Source: Bacillota bacterium
GTDB lineage: Bacteria; Bacillota; Proteinivoracia; UBA4975; VEMY01
Assembly (NCBI GenBank): GCA_009711825.1
Contig: VEMY01000003.1
Coordinates: 1-64,000 of the forward strand
Direction of reading: 5' to 3'
DNA: 64,000 nucleotides
Shown piece after piece: positions 25,292-34,071 of the stretch. Made by a program: the position numbers and the translations under genes. Positions within the stretch are counted from its first letter, which is position 1; every line of letters begins with the position of its first letter. The notes under the pieces were generated by a model. That model was given only the letters and a program-made list of their open reading frames with translations. It was not told the origin of the DNA and did no database searches.

Positions 25292-27478
25292 TTACTCGCC
25301 GCGGCGTTTTTTGACCAGGAAGCTTGCGACCATGTGTCCATTGCTGCCCCGGCCAAAACCGGCGTCCATGCCCTCTTCCTTGGCGATATCATCAGTTACC
25401 TGGGTTCCGCCGGCCACCAGGATGATTTTATCCCGGATTCCTTTTTCCTTACAGAGGTCGTTGAGCCGGCGCATGTTGATGCGGTGAATGTCGGCATGAG
25501 TAATGATTGTGCTAATGAGAATCGCGTCGGCTGCTGTTTCAATCGCCGCATCCACTACCTTCTCGATGGAAACGGAAGTGCCAAGATAGTGGCACTGCAC
25601 GCCGAAACCTTCGATGCCGCCGTGCTTGATGTCGATAATCTCCCGCATACCGACCGAGTGCTCATCCTCGCCGACGGTGGCGCCGACAATGGTCATCGGT
25701 TTTTCCTTGATATCAGCGCGAATTTCATCTTCGCTCAAGAGCGGCACTTCCGGCGGAATGTCCAGGGTGGAGGGATCGATGTCGATATCGACCTTGCCCT
25801 TCAGCTCCAGAAAGGTGCCTTCCACAGGGTGCATCGCCTGCTTGTTGATAACCTCGGCGTCCTTGATGCCCATCTTCTCCGCCAGGGCAAGGGCAGTATA
25901 CTCTGCCACCCGCAGACTGGTGGGGAAGAATAGATTCATGCTGACCACGCCGTCGGCATACCATTCCACCTCGGGGCGCAGCAGGCCCTGCTCCCGATGC
26001 TCGGCCTTGGCCGCCATCCGCTGATTAGCATTATCCTCTTCATCAAGTTCATCGATATAGACAATCTTGTCGGGGTTGCACAGGGTGCAGCCGTCGATGA
26101 GATCACAGGGCTTCTGGCCGGCGCGGATGTTGTTGCGGCCATAGTGGTGACAGACCGGCGCCAGGTAATCTTCATCCCGGGGAGTGATTGTATCAACGCC
26201 AATGCCGCCGTCCATATGGCGGACGATGCCGTCGGCATTGCGCTGGGGATAATAACCGGAGTCCACGAAGAAACCCTGCTCAACGGCTTTGAAGTAGCCG
26301 CCAACTTCCAGCATTTCCTCCAGGAAGAGGATTGCCCGCTCTTTGAGCTCCCGCACCCGCTCCCGGAGCACGCCATCTTTTTTGAGCTCCACCAAGTCTT
26401 GAAGACCGTCGAGGCCAATCAGGGCCTGCTTGGCAGTGTTGACAGCGGCAACCGAGTTATAATGCCAGGGCACGTTGCGGCCCTCATCGGGGGTAATGGT
26501 GCTCTGGATGTCAACGCTGGTCAGCCGGGAGATCATCAGGTTCAAAGCATGGGTTACGGTGACTTCCCGGGTGCAGGACTCCATGTACTTGGTGTTCATC
26601 TGGGCCCGCATCTTGTATTCGCCGAACAATTCCCGCAAAGCCACGGCGTACGGCAGATCCAGATACATGTTGGGCGCCGGTGTGGCTGTAGGGGGAACCG
26701 TGGATAAACTGATATTTTCTTTCTTCATGCCAACCTTGACCGAGTAGGCGGCATTGATGCCGTGCTGAACCATCAGCTCGGGCATAACCTTCCAGGCTTC
26801 CCGGGCGGTTGCGTTGGCGTTATGGGCGCCGTCGATCTGCAGCATATCTACCGAAGCCATCAACTTCTTGGCAACGGCAGCATCGACAAATGAACGCAGC
26901 ATATTGACGTTGCGGTAGAGCACGTTGTACTGGGGATCCTGATGGGCGCCGTTTACCCCTTCTTCGGCGAAAAGCACAGCAATATCCGGGCCAGCAACGC
27001 CACTGACATATGAGTGCAAGTTGATGGGGCGACCGACTTCATCTTCGATGATGTCCAAAGCCTTGCGGCTGGCGCGGATTTGCTTGCGGGTGATGGGCAC
27101 GCCGCCCACCCCTTCGGGTGTACCTTCAATCAGGCCATCATAATGACTCTGGCCGGCAGTGCGAATGACCATGATATGGTCGGCGCCATGCCAGGCCGCC
27201 ATCCGCATCCGACGGATATCGTCTTCAAAGCGGCCGGAGGCGATTTCGGAAGTGATAACGCATTCCGGTTGCGGGTCGATATTGCCAAAATATTTGGCAG
27301 CCGGTAGCGGCTGGCTGTTGGTCAGTGATTCCGAGACCTGCTTATATTTAAACGGTCCGATCTGGGTGTCTTCCGGCAGGCGCTTGCGCCAGGTCCAGCC
27401 TTTGCGGCGCGGACGATAGCTTTCCAGGTCCTGCAGGATTGCTTCTACGTTTAGCTTCACATTCGCTTGCATGTCCAT
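25292..27478 (-). CDS. oraE: D-ornithine 4,5-aminomutase, large (B12/PLP) subunit
   Basis: This 728-residue enzyme moves the terminal amino group of D-ornithine to C4, giving 2,4-diaminopentanoate. An N-terminal TIM-barrel is followed by a C-terminal Rossmann B12 domain with CHYLGTS, where His at about residue 630 is the expected cobalt ligand. A Lys ten residues later is a candidate for the PLP aldimine. The domain ends in GFGRGSNGH. OraS is the immediate upstream gene, separated by two bases. Confidence 0.97.
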   Translation of the reverse strand: MDMQANVKLNVEAILQDLESYRPRRKGWTWRKRLPEDTQIGPFKYKQVSESLTNSQPLPAAKYFGNIDPQPECVITSEIASGRFEDDIRRMRMAAWHGADHIMVIRTAGQSHYDGLIEGTPEGVGGVPITRKQIRASRKALDIIEDEVGRPINLHSYVSGVAGPDIAVLFAEEGVNGAHQDPQYNVLYRNVNMLRSFVDAAVAKKLMASVDMLQIDGAHNANATAREAWKVMPELMVQHGINAAYSVKVGMKKENISLSTVPPTATPAPNMYLDLPYAVALRELFGEYKMRAQMNTKYMESCTREVTVTHALNLMISRLTSVDIQSTITPDEGRNVPWHYNSVAAVNTAKQALIGLDGLQDLVELKKDGVLRERVRELKERAILFLEEMLEVGGYFKAVEQGFFVDSGYYPQRNADGIVRHMDGGIGVDTITPRDEDYLAPVCHHYGRNNIRAGQKPCDLIDGCTLCNPDKIVYIDELDEEDNANQRMAAKAEHREQGLLRPEVEWYADGVVSMNLFFPTSLRVAEYTALALAEKMGIKDAEVINKQAMHPVEGTFLELKGKVDIDIDPSTLDIPPEVPLLSEDEIRADIKEKPMTIVGATVGEDEHSVGMREIIDIKHGGIEGFGVQCHYLGTSVSIEKVVDAAIETAADAILISTIITHADIHRINMRRLNDLCKEKGIRDKIILVAGGTQVTDDIAKEEGMDAGFGRGSNGHMVASFLVKKRRGE

Positions 27479-27480
27479 GC

Positions 27481-27843
27481 TTAATTACCTCCCGCCACTT
27501 GTTCTTCCACCTGGTCCCAGAGGCGACCTTCAGCCAGTTCCAAGCCGGCCTCCCGGTAGGGTTTGCCGCTCAGCTCCGCGGCTTTCAGGACCATATGTCC
27601 GGCGCCTTTGCCCAAGAGGCCGCGCTGCTCACATTTTTCCACGATGTTCTTGGCCTCGAGACTGCTGAAACCCATCCGCAAGAGGACAGAGCGCTCAATT
27701 GCCGGAGATGTATGGGTTTTGGCCAGTTCGGTCATGGGAGTAACAACCTGGTCGAGAAGCTCCCAAAATCGTTGATTAAGCTGTTCGTCGCTGAGGTCGG
27801 CCAAATGTTTGCGTCGCTCTTGATAATCGTCTTTTCTTTCCAT
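27481..27843 (-). CDS. oraS: D-ornithine 4,5-aminomutase, small subunit
   Basis: This 120-residue protein matches OraS in size and in the sequence LLRMGFSSLEAKNIVEKCEQRGLLGKGAG. It pairs with OraE to form the heterotetrameric aminomutase. It is spaced by two bases from both neighbours, consistent with tight co-translation. Confidence 0.95.
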   Translation of the reverse strand: MERKDDYQERRKHLADLSDEQLNQRFWELLDQVVTPMTELAKTHTSPAIERSVLLRMGFSSLEAKNIVEKCEQRGLLGKGAGHMVLKAAELSGKPYREAGLELAEGRLWDQVEEQVAGGN

Positions 27844-27845
27844 CT

Positions 27846-29258
27846 CTACCTGCCTCCTTGTGCTCTCAGTTGTTCCTGCACCCAGTCAATACTAGCCCGA
27901 CAGTCCTCGGCCAAGAACTTAATGTCCTCGGCGCAGAGGTCGATTGCCTCAAATTGCTTGAGGGCGTTCTTAATGTAAGACTTGCGCAGGTCATCCAAAT
28001 CAGTTTCCACTGCCTTAATTTGCCGGGGATGTTCGGGAAGAACAATCGTCTCACCCGGCTTGTTTTCCGCCGGGTCTCCGACAGAGATCTTGATGCCGTT
28101 GGCCCGGGCAAAGCTCAGCTGTGCGCTGACATGTTTACCGGCGCCAGTGTATTCAGTCTCCTGGACGACAAGGACCTTATCCTGATCCATTTCCGCCGCC
28201 AGGGCAATTGCTGCCGCCAATGAAGTGTTGCCCGCCGGGCCCCGTTCCAGGCCTTCCAGTTGGGCGAGGAGTTCGGTAACGTAAAAGGCCTCGCCCTGGG
28301 TTATGGTGACATAGCGGTCCATATAGCGTAGCGGCCGGGCAGCGTTCTTGGGCACATCGGCCCGGTCAGGCCAGGTGGCGAAGGGAACGCCAAAACCGGT
28401 ATGGCCGGTGGTAAAGGATTTGCGGTTGAAATCCTGGTCGCTGGCCATATGCAGCCCCGAAAGGTCAACACTGGCAGCGACGATTTCGACATCCACACAA
28501 CCGGCCTTGATCAGGCCGCGGGCGGTACCGGTGAGGTTGCCACCACCGGCATGGGTGACGACCACAGTATCCGGCTTAAGGCCATGTTGCTCCCGCAGTT
28601 GTTGTTCAATCTCCCAGCCCAGGGTCTCCACCCCGGCAATCGCGTACGGAGTATATAAAGAAGCGTTGAAATAGCCGGTATCCTCCAGGGTGCGTAGGAA
28701 AACATAGAATAGCTCCGGCCCCACCGAGAGTTGCAGCACTTCGGCGCCATAGGCTTCACATGCCCGGCCTTTCTCGGCAATCTCGGGCTGGAAAACGCCG
28801 CGGCTGTCAAAGGCCTCCTGGACGATAATCGACCGCAGATTCTTCATCGCCGCCTGGGAAGCAACAGCGGCGCCATAGTTGCCACTGGTGGCGGCCACTA
28901 CGCCTTTGTAACCATGTTTGGCGGCATGATAGACGGCCAGGGCAGCGCGCCGGGCCTTAAAGCTGCCAGACGGATTTGCGGCTTCGTCCTTGAGGAATAT
29001 CCGGGCGCCTTTACCGGCGGGCGCAAATTTGCGCACCAGCGCTGTAATGTTCTTCAGTTCTAGAAGTGGCGTGTTTCCGACACCGGCATCGCGCTGAATT
29101 GACACTACCTCGTCGAGACTGTAACCAGCTTCCTTCATCATGCCCTCATAGTCGAAGGCCAGTTTGCCCATGGTATAGCGGCTGTAGTCCATACCGACGG
29201 CCTGCTTCATAATGTCATTGCGGCGGTCCATTACTGCCTTGTATGAGTTGTCAGTCAT
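27846..29258 (-). CDS. ortB: 2-amino-4-ketopentanoate thiolase, beta (PLP) subunit
   Basis: This 470-residue fold type II PLP enzyme has the Schiff-base Lys in NPSGSFKARRAAL, the phosphate-binding loop SGNYGAAVAS, and HAGGGNLTGTA. With OrtA it cleaves 2-amino-4-ketopentanoate with CoA to acetyl-CoA and alanine, the final step of oxidative ornithine breakdown. It overlaps ortA by eight bases. Confidence 0.95.
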   Translation of the reverse strand: MTDNSYKAVMDRRNDIMKQAVGMDYSRYTMGKLAFDYEGMMKEAGYSLDEVVSIQRDAGVGNTPLLELKNITALVRKFAPAGKGARIFLKDEAANPSGSFKARRAALAVYHAAKHGYKGVVAATSGNYGAAVASQAAMKNLRSIIVQEAFDSRGVFQPEIAEKGRACEAYGAEVLQLSVGPELFYVFLRTLEDTGYFNASLYTPYAIAGVETLGWEIEQQLREQHGLKPDTVVVTHAGGGNLTGTARGLIKAGCVDVEIVAASVDLSGLHMASDQDFNRKSFTTGHTGFGVPFATWPDRADVPKNAARPLRYMDRYVTITQGEAFYVTELLAQLEGLERGPAGNTSLAAAIALAAEMDQDKVLVVQETEYTGAGKHVSAQLSFARANGIKISVGDPAENKPGETIVLPEHPRQIKAVETDLDDLRKSYIKNALKQFEAIDLCAEDIKFLAEDCRASIDWVQEQLRAQGGR

Positions 29259-29565
29259 TGTCTCCGCCTCCCATCAGCTGGCGCACCTTGACGCCGATCT
29301 CAAGAAGTTCCGGCACAGCTTCGCCGAAGTCATGGGTATAGCGGGGCATGACTGCAACTAGTTCGCCCCTCAGTACACGACCGCTGAGGGTGCGGATTTC
29401 CGCCTCGCTCCCGGGACTGGCTTGACTAACCAAAAAACCTTTGGCCAGCATCACCAAGGGTGTGTCGGCGGTATCGGCGGGCACCTGGGGCGCCCGCTCG
29501 CCGGCAGCGAGGACCTGGTGACGTATTTGCACCCAGGTTCCTGCAGCTACTGTATCCAAAGTCAA
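29251..29565 (-). CDS. ortA: 2-amino-4-ketopentanoate thiolase, alpha subunit
   Basis: This 104-residue protein fits OrtA by size and by its WVQIRHQVLAAGERAPQVP and GELVAVMPRYTHDFG segments. It forms the thiolase with OrtB. It lies six bases after ord. Confidence 0.94.
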   Translation of the reverse strand: MTLDTVAAGTWVQIRHQVLAAGERAPQVPADTADTPLVMLAKGFLVSQASPGSEAEIRTLSGRVLRGELVAVMPRYTHDFGEAVPELLEIGVKVRQLMGGGDND

Positions 29566-29571
29566 TACCTC

Positions 29572-30600
29572 CTAGCGCTTAATCAGTTGACGAATATCGC
29601 CGAGAATTGCCGGTGGCAGAGGCAGGTCGATCATTGAGACCAGACCGGCAGGCGCATTAATCACGTTGGGAATTGAGTTCACGGCGACGGCGATTGTACC
29701 AATGCCGCCAGGGATTTCCGGCTTGATGGCCAGGTTGACATCGGGCTCACCCTTGATCCAGATGTAATCGCCGGTGTCAACGCCTTCGGCCTCGGGACGC
29801 ACCTGCTGGGGATGCTCCATGGTGATAAGCGTCTTGCCATCTTTGATGCCATAGGCAATATGTTTGCAGCCGGCAACCATACCCGGAGCCACTTTCACAT
29901 GCGGGGTCTCCCGGTGAGTTTTGGAGATAATCGGCTCTTTAGTTTGCTTGATTTCATCTAATTCCCAACCCAGTGCCTTGGCGACCATTGCCATGGACTC
30001 GGGGAAGCCGACGTGGCCAACCACGGTGCCTGCTTCGACACCGGCCTTGAATTCTTCGGGGCTGATGCCGACGCCCTGGGTCCGCATAACGGTGGGGCCA
30101 AAGGGTGAAAGGTCGTTGATCCGCGCAGCCTTGATTTCGGTTACGTTATAGCAAACGCCGGTCATGGCCACAATCAGCAGGTCGAGGACAAAACCGGGGT
30201 TGATACCGGTGCCCAGCACTGAGACATTGTTTTCCCGGGCCAGTTTGTCAATTTTCTCAGCCAGTTCTGGCTGCTGTTGCTGAGGATAGGCCATTTCTTC
30301 GGCGATACAAATGACATTCTTTTTCGCTTCGATAGCCTGAACCAGTTGGGGATATACTTCCTCTGTGAAGGAGCCGGTAGCGACGATAACCAGGTCGGCG
30401 TCGGCTTTGAGCGCTTCGGCAGCGTTGTTCACAACCTTGGCATTGCTCGCCACACCAAACAGCTCGTTCAGGGTTTTACCCTGCTTGTTGGGATCGACAT
30501 CAATCGCGGCCACACTTTCGGCGCCGGTTTTGCTGCCCAGCAGCTTAACCATACCGCCACCCATGGCGCCAAGACCCCAGTGAATAACTTTAACTGTCAT
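29572..30600 (-). CDS. ord: 2,4-diaminopentanoate dehydrogenase
   Basis: This 342-residue NAD(P)-dependent enzyme oxidises 2,4-diaminopentanoate to 2-amino-4-ketopentanoate with release of ammonia. The Rossmann motif is VIHWGLGAMGGGM, and GINPGFVLDLLIVAMTG is typical of Ord and the related DapB-like fold. I chose ATG 30600 after AAGGGGTG. It is the first gene of the cluster, with a sigma-54 promoter 46-62 bases upstream. Confidence 0.96.
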   Translation of the reverse strand: MTVKVIHWGLGAMGGGMVKLLGSKTGAESVAAIDVDPNKQGKTLNELFGVASNAKVVNNAAEALKADADLVIVATGSFTEEVYPQLVQAIEAKKNVICIAEEMAYPQQQQPELAEKIDKLARENNVSVLGTGINPGFVLDLLIVAMTGVCYNVTEIKAARINDLSPFGPTVMRTQGVGISPEEFKAGVEAGTVVGHVGFPESMAMVAKALGWELDEIKQTKEPIISKTHRETPHVKVAPGMVAGCKHIAYGIKDGKTLITMEHPQQVRPEAEGVDTGDYIWIKGEPDVNLAIKPEIPGGIGTIAVAVNSIPNVINAPAGLVSMIDLPLPPAILGDIRQLIKR

Positions 30601-30645
30601 TAAAAATACACCCCTTTTCATGGATTATGTTTCCCCAATTACCAA

Positions 30646-30662
30646 ATGCAAAAACCGTACCA
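30646..30662 (-). promoter_or_regulatory. sigma-54 (-24/-12) promoter of the ornithine operon
   Basis: The minus strand reads TGGTACGGTTTTTGCAT. It matches the TGGCACG-N4-TTGCA consensus, with GG and GC exactly ten bases apart. Transcription would begin near 30636, about 36 bases before the ord ATG. A sigma-54 activator gene lies 6 kb away. Confidence 0.85.
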
Positions 30663-30707
30663 TCGGCAGGTAAAGCCTTTTATTACGGGAAGGGACAACA
30701 CTGCCAA

Positions 30708-30745
30708 CTTTTTTGCACCAATCAACCGCCACCTTTTTTGCACCA
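30708..30745 (-). promoter_or_regulatory. candidate activator sites upstream of the ord promoter
   Basis: Two identical 13-mers CTTTTTTGCACCA stand at 30708-30720 and 30733-30745 (plus-strand reading), 25 bases apart, 46-83 bases upstream of the -24 box. A direct repeat at this distance is a reasonable enhancer-type binding site for the sigma-54 activator. The same TTTTTTGCACCA also occurs on the minus strand near 17153-17164. Confidence 0.5.
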
Positions 30746-30789
30746 TGCCCATTCGGGGACGGAGGTTAAATGGGCACGGCTTGAGATGC

Positions 30790-30817
30790 GCCAATCGAGA
30801 ACCGTCCTGAATTGGCA
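30790..30817. repeat. GAACCGTCC palindromic repeat, left of the Uma2 gene
   Basis: GCCAAT ... ATTGGC arms surround GAGAACCGTCCT. The copy at 31670-31696 is inverted relative to it and shares 19 identical bases. Confidence 0.75.
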
Positions 30818-30852
30818 TCGCACGAACCCAGACATAGAATCGTACATCTCGC

Positions 30853-30886
30853 TTGCGGAAAACGTACAATACTTATATAATTGTAC
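30853..30886 (+). promoter_or_regulatory. promoter with overlapping palindromic operator
   Basis: TTGCGG (30853-30858) and TATAAT (30876-30881) are 17 bases apart. The perfect inverted repeat GTACAAT (30864-30870) / ATTGTAC (30880-30886) spans the -10 box. This is the expected layout for autorepression by the Phd domain of the encoded protein. Confidence 0.7.
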
Positions 30887-30900
30887 CGGAGGTGATTTCT

Positions 30901-31668
30901 TTGAAACCCCGCAAGTACAAAGAAGGTACGGTAGTAACGGCCACTGAGTTGAAGCAGAATTTCGGCAAATACCTGGATTTTGTCGAGGCGCAAAATGATG
31001 TGGTAATCAGCAAAAACGGACATAAGGTTGCCCGGCTCACCCCTTATGTAACGGATATCGAGCAATACTTCACCATCCGGGAAAAGGCGTTGGATTACCA
31101 GTACGGCGGCAAGAAGGTGTCGTATCAAGAATTCATGGAAATCTACGAGAAGAGCACGCTGCGGATGGAGTTTATTAACGGCGAGATTTATCTCCTGGGC
31201 TCACCCAGCATCGGTCACCAGGAGATTCTGGGTCGTCTGTATTTGCAGTTCCATGAATCCTTTAAGGGCAACAAATGCCGGGTGTTTTTTGCTCCCTTCG
31301 ACGTACATTTTCACAAGATAGACTTTAAGGAACCGGATGTAATGCAGCCGGATATCCTGGTCGCCTGCGACCTGGAAGGCAATATTAGCGAAAAAGACCG
31401 GTATATGGGGACCCCGACGTTGGTGGTTGAAATTCTCTCCGACAGCACCCGCACCAAGGATATGGTCGACAAGCTCAGCACCTATATGCTCTCCGGTGTT
31501 GAGGAATACTGGCTATTTGACCCCAAGCAGGAGAGCGTGATGATTTACTCCTTTGCCAAGCACGAGATTGACAGCTGCAAGGCATATGAACGGGGCGATA
31601 CTGCTCAGTCGAAAGTGTTTGCTGGGTTGCAGGTCGACGTTGAAAGCCTGTTCACCAACCTGCTCTAG
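30901..31668 (+). CDS. Phd/YefM antitoxin domain fused to a Uma2-family nuclease
   Basis: This 255-residue protein begins with a Phd/YefM-like DNA-binding domain (TVVTATELKQNFGKYLDFVEAQ and VVISKNGHKVARL, residues 1 to about 60). It continues into a Uma2 (DUF820) PD-(D/E)XK nuclease domain with RMEFINGEIYLL, EPDVMQPDILVACD and PTLVVEILSDSTRTKD. TTG 30901 sits 8 bases after GGAGG. Fusing antitoxin and nuclease in one chain suggests a self-controlled toxin or defence factor, but activity is unproven. An operator palindrome overlaps the promoter, and inverted GAACCGTCC repeats bracket the gene. Confidence 0.85.
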   Translation: MKPRKYKEGTVVTATELKQNFGKYLDFVEAQNDVVISKNGHKVARLTPYVTDIEQYFTIREKALDYQYGGKKVSYQEFMEIYEKSTLRMEFINGEIYLLGSPSIGHQEILGRLYLQFHESFKGNKCRVFFAPFDVHFHKIDFKEPDVMQPDILVACDLEGNISEKDRYMGTPTLVVEILSDSTRTKDMVDKLSTYMLSGVEEYWLFDPKQESVMIYSFAKHEIDSCKAYERGDTAQSKVFAGLQVDVESLFTNLL

Positions 31669-31669
31669 G

Positions 31670-31696
31670 GCCACTCGAGGACGGTTCTCGATTGGC
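31670..31696. repeat. GAACCGTCC palindromic repeat, right of the Uma2 gene
   Basis: This copy reads GAGGACGGTTCTCGATTGGC on the plus strand, inverted relative to the copy at 30790. It directly abuts the terminator that follows. Confidence 0.75.
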
Positions 31697-31735
31697 ATAA
31701 CAGAAAAAGCGCCTCGGGGCGCTTTTTCTGTTATG
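31696..31735. terminator. bidirectional terminator between the Uma2 gene and the catalase gene
   Basis: An 18-bp perfect inverted repeat (31696-31713 / 31718-31735) centred on GCGCCTCGGGGCGC has A- and T-rich outer arms serving both converging genes. It includes the catalase stop codon. Confidence 0.9.
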
Positions 31736-33869
31736 CTGGAGTCATTTCGGCCTGGTGCTGACGGGCCCAGTGCCGGTGCTGGCCAATTGCCTTGATAAAC
31801 TCCTGGGCCAAGCCGCCGAGGTCCTTAGTGTCGCGGACGGTGACAACACCCAGCTCAGTGACGACATCGCCGGACGATTCCGGTCCGGCCATGGCCACAT
31901 CCCGAATCCCCGACACGGCCAGCAGATCGCAGCCTTCGTTGGCGGCGGCTACCGCCTTGTAATGCTTGAATGCTTCGTTGACAAAGCCCAGGGCATCGCC
32001 CTGAAGGAGCAGGCTTTCGACGCACTTTTTGCCTCCGGCCACATACACAGCATCGTACATCACCGAAGATGTGGTCCACCAGTTGTGGCCTGCCTCCAAC
32101 TCCTGTCCGTCTTCACTGGAGAGCATACCCTGGTGCTTGGAGACAAGCTCCACAACTACGTCGGCGGCCCGCAACTGGTCCATGACCTGGGAAACCTCTT
32201 GGTAATTGAAGCCGTTGTCGGCGAGGATTGCCACCCGCCGGGTGGCTGCAGACATCGGTGTATTCAGCTGGCTGACAGCCGGCGAGTTGTCGCTAACGCC
32301 GGTGCCCCCGGGCTGGGATGGTGGCTTGACGCCAATCCCCTGGGCAATCTGCTTGGCCAGTTCGCCATCGACGTTGTTGAACAGATGGACAATCTGCTCC
32401 CGGATACATTTATCCTTCACCTTGCCTACCTCAAAATGGAAGGCATCGATGATATGCTTTTTCTCCGGCTCGCTCATACTGTTCCAGAATAAAGTTGCCT
32501 GACTGAAGTGGTCCATAAAGCTTTGGCTGCGGGCGCGGATTTTCTTACCATCCACCTTCTCCGCGTAATGGACGTATCCGCCCTGGGCCTCCGGCGCCGG
32601 TGTCGGCGCGTTCTGCTGCAGGCTGTTGGGTGCGTAACTTACCTTCCCCCGATCAATGGTCATCCGGTGGTAGCCGTCCCGCTGGTTGTTATGGACCGGA
32701 GCCAACGGCCTGTTGATGGGAATCTCGTGGAAGTTGGGTCCGCCCAAACGGATGAGCTGGGTATCCATGTACGAGAAGAGGCGGCCCTGAAGCAGGGGAT
32801 CGTTGGTGAAGTCAATTCCCGGCACCACATTGGCCGGGTGGAAAGCAACTTGCTCGGTCTCGGCGAAGAAATTGTCGGTGTTCCGATTCAGGACCATTTT
32901 GCCGATTTTCTGTACCGGCACAATCTCCTCGGGCCAGAACTTGGTGGCGTCGAGAATGTCGAAGTCGAAGTCAAACTCCTGACTTTCATCAATCATCTGC
33001 ACGCCCAGTTCATATTCGGGATACTGGCCCATCTCAATGGCCTCCCAGAGATCGCGACGGTTGTAGTCAGGGTCCTTGCCCGCCAGCTTTTGGGCCTCAT
33101 CCCAGACCAATGAGTGAACGCCTAACATAGGTTTCCAGTGGAATTTAACAAACCTTCCTTCGCCCTGCTCATTGACAAAGCGGAAGGTATTGACGCCGAA
33201 CCCCTCCATCATCCGATAGCTGCGGGGAATCGCCCGGTCCGAGAGTAGCCACATGATCATCGGGGTAAGCTCCGGGGTGTTGGCGACAAAGTCCCAAAAG
33301 GTGTCATGGGCCGCCGAGGCCTGGGGCATCTCATTATGGGGCTCCGGCTTGATGGCATGGACGATGTCGGGGAATTTGATTGCATCGTGGATGAAAAATA
33401 TCGGAATGTTATTGGCCACCAAGTCGTAATTGCCCTCTTCGGTATAGAACTTGGTGGCAAACCCCCGGACGTCCCGGACGGTATCTGCTGAGCCCCGAGA
33501 CCCAACCACGGTGGAGAAGCGCACAAACACCGGGGTCTTCTTAGCCGGATCCTGGAGAAAACCAGCTTTAGTGTAGGTCGCCATCGACTCATAGGGCTGA
33601 AAATAACCATGGGCGCCAAAGCCCCGGGCGTGGACAACCCGCTCGGGAATCCGCTCGTGATCAAAATGGGTCATCTTCTCCCGGAAGTGGAAGTCCTCCA
33701 TCAATGTCGGGCCGCGCTCGCCTACCTTCAGCGAATCGTCAGTATGGGACACCCGGAGGCCCTGATTGGTGGTGAGCTTCTCGCCAGCATGGTCGGCGCG
33801 AAACTGGGTGAGCTGTTCTATCTTGGTCTTATCGGTGATTTCCGTCTGTTCCTTTTGGACCTTATCCAT
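31731..33869 (-). CDS. katE: large-subunit (clade 2, HPII-like) haem catalase with C-terminal DJ-1/PfpI-like domain
   Basis: This 712-residue protein decomposes hydrogen peroxide. His80 ([11 protein letters not shown]) and Asn153 or Asn154 (VANNIPIFF) form the active site, and Tyr367 (RLFSYMDTQ) is the haem ligand. The segment from about residue 540 ([16 protein letters not shown]) is the flavodoxin-like DJ-1/PfpI domain of large catalases. It is unusual in a presumed strict anaerobe and suggests real oxygen exposure. It stands alone. The start follows AAAGGGTG. Confidence 0.96.
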   Translation of the reverse strand: MDKVQKEQTEITDKTKIEQLTQFRADHAGEKLTTNQGLRVSHTDDSLKVGERGPTLMEDFHFREKMTHFDHERIPERVVHARGFGAHGYFQPYESMATYTKAGFLQDPAKKTPVFVRFSTVVGSRGSADTVRDVRGFATKFYTEEGNYDLVANNIPIFFIHDAIKFPDIVHAIKPEPHNEMPQASAAHDTFWDFVANTPELTPMIMWLLSDRAIPRSYRMMEGFGVNTFRFVNEQGEGRFVKFHWKPMLGVHSLVWDEAQKLAGKDPDYNRRDLWEAIEMGQYPEYELGVQMIDESQEFDFDFDILDATKFWPEEIVPVQKIGKMVLNRNTDNFFAETEQVAFHPANVVPGIDFTNDPLLQGRLFSYMDTQLIRLGGPNFHEIPINRPLAPVHNNQRDGYHRMTIDRGKVSYAPNSLQQNAPTPAPEAQGGYVHYAEKVDGKKIRARSQSFMDHFSQATLFWNSMSEPEKKHIIDAFHFEVGKVKDKCIREQIVHLFNNVDGELAKQIAQGIGVKPPSQPGGTGVSDNSPAVSQLNTPMSAATRRVAILADNGFNYQEVSQVMDQLRAADVVVELVSKHQGMLSSEDGQELEAGHNWWTTSSVMYDAVYVAGGKKCVESLLLQGDALGFVNEAFKHYKAVAAANEGCDLLAVSGIRDVAMAGPESSGDVVTELGVVTVRDTKDLGGLAQEFIKAIGQHRHWARQHQAEMTPA

Positions 33870-34071
33870 CGTTGCACCCTTTCCAAATTATTCTCCCCTT
33901 AGTGTGCAACCTCTGGCAAGTTCTTATGCCCGTGATTAAGACAGTTTTGCGGACTGGCTCACGCAGAATAAAATTCCTCAGAGTAAACTTCACCGTCAAG
34001 CATACCGCAAGACAGAACATATGATTGTTTTACAATAGCAGCTGGACAACTGCTTCAGGTATTGTTAGCCC

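Noticed and set aside
25997-26707. A 236-codon open frame antisense to oraE
   Set aside because: Shadow of the high-GC coding strand of oraE, with no domain or context support.
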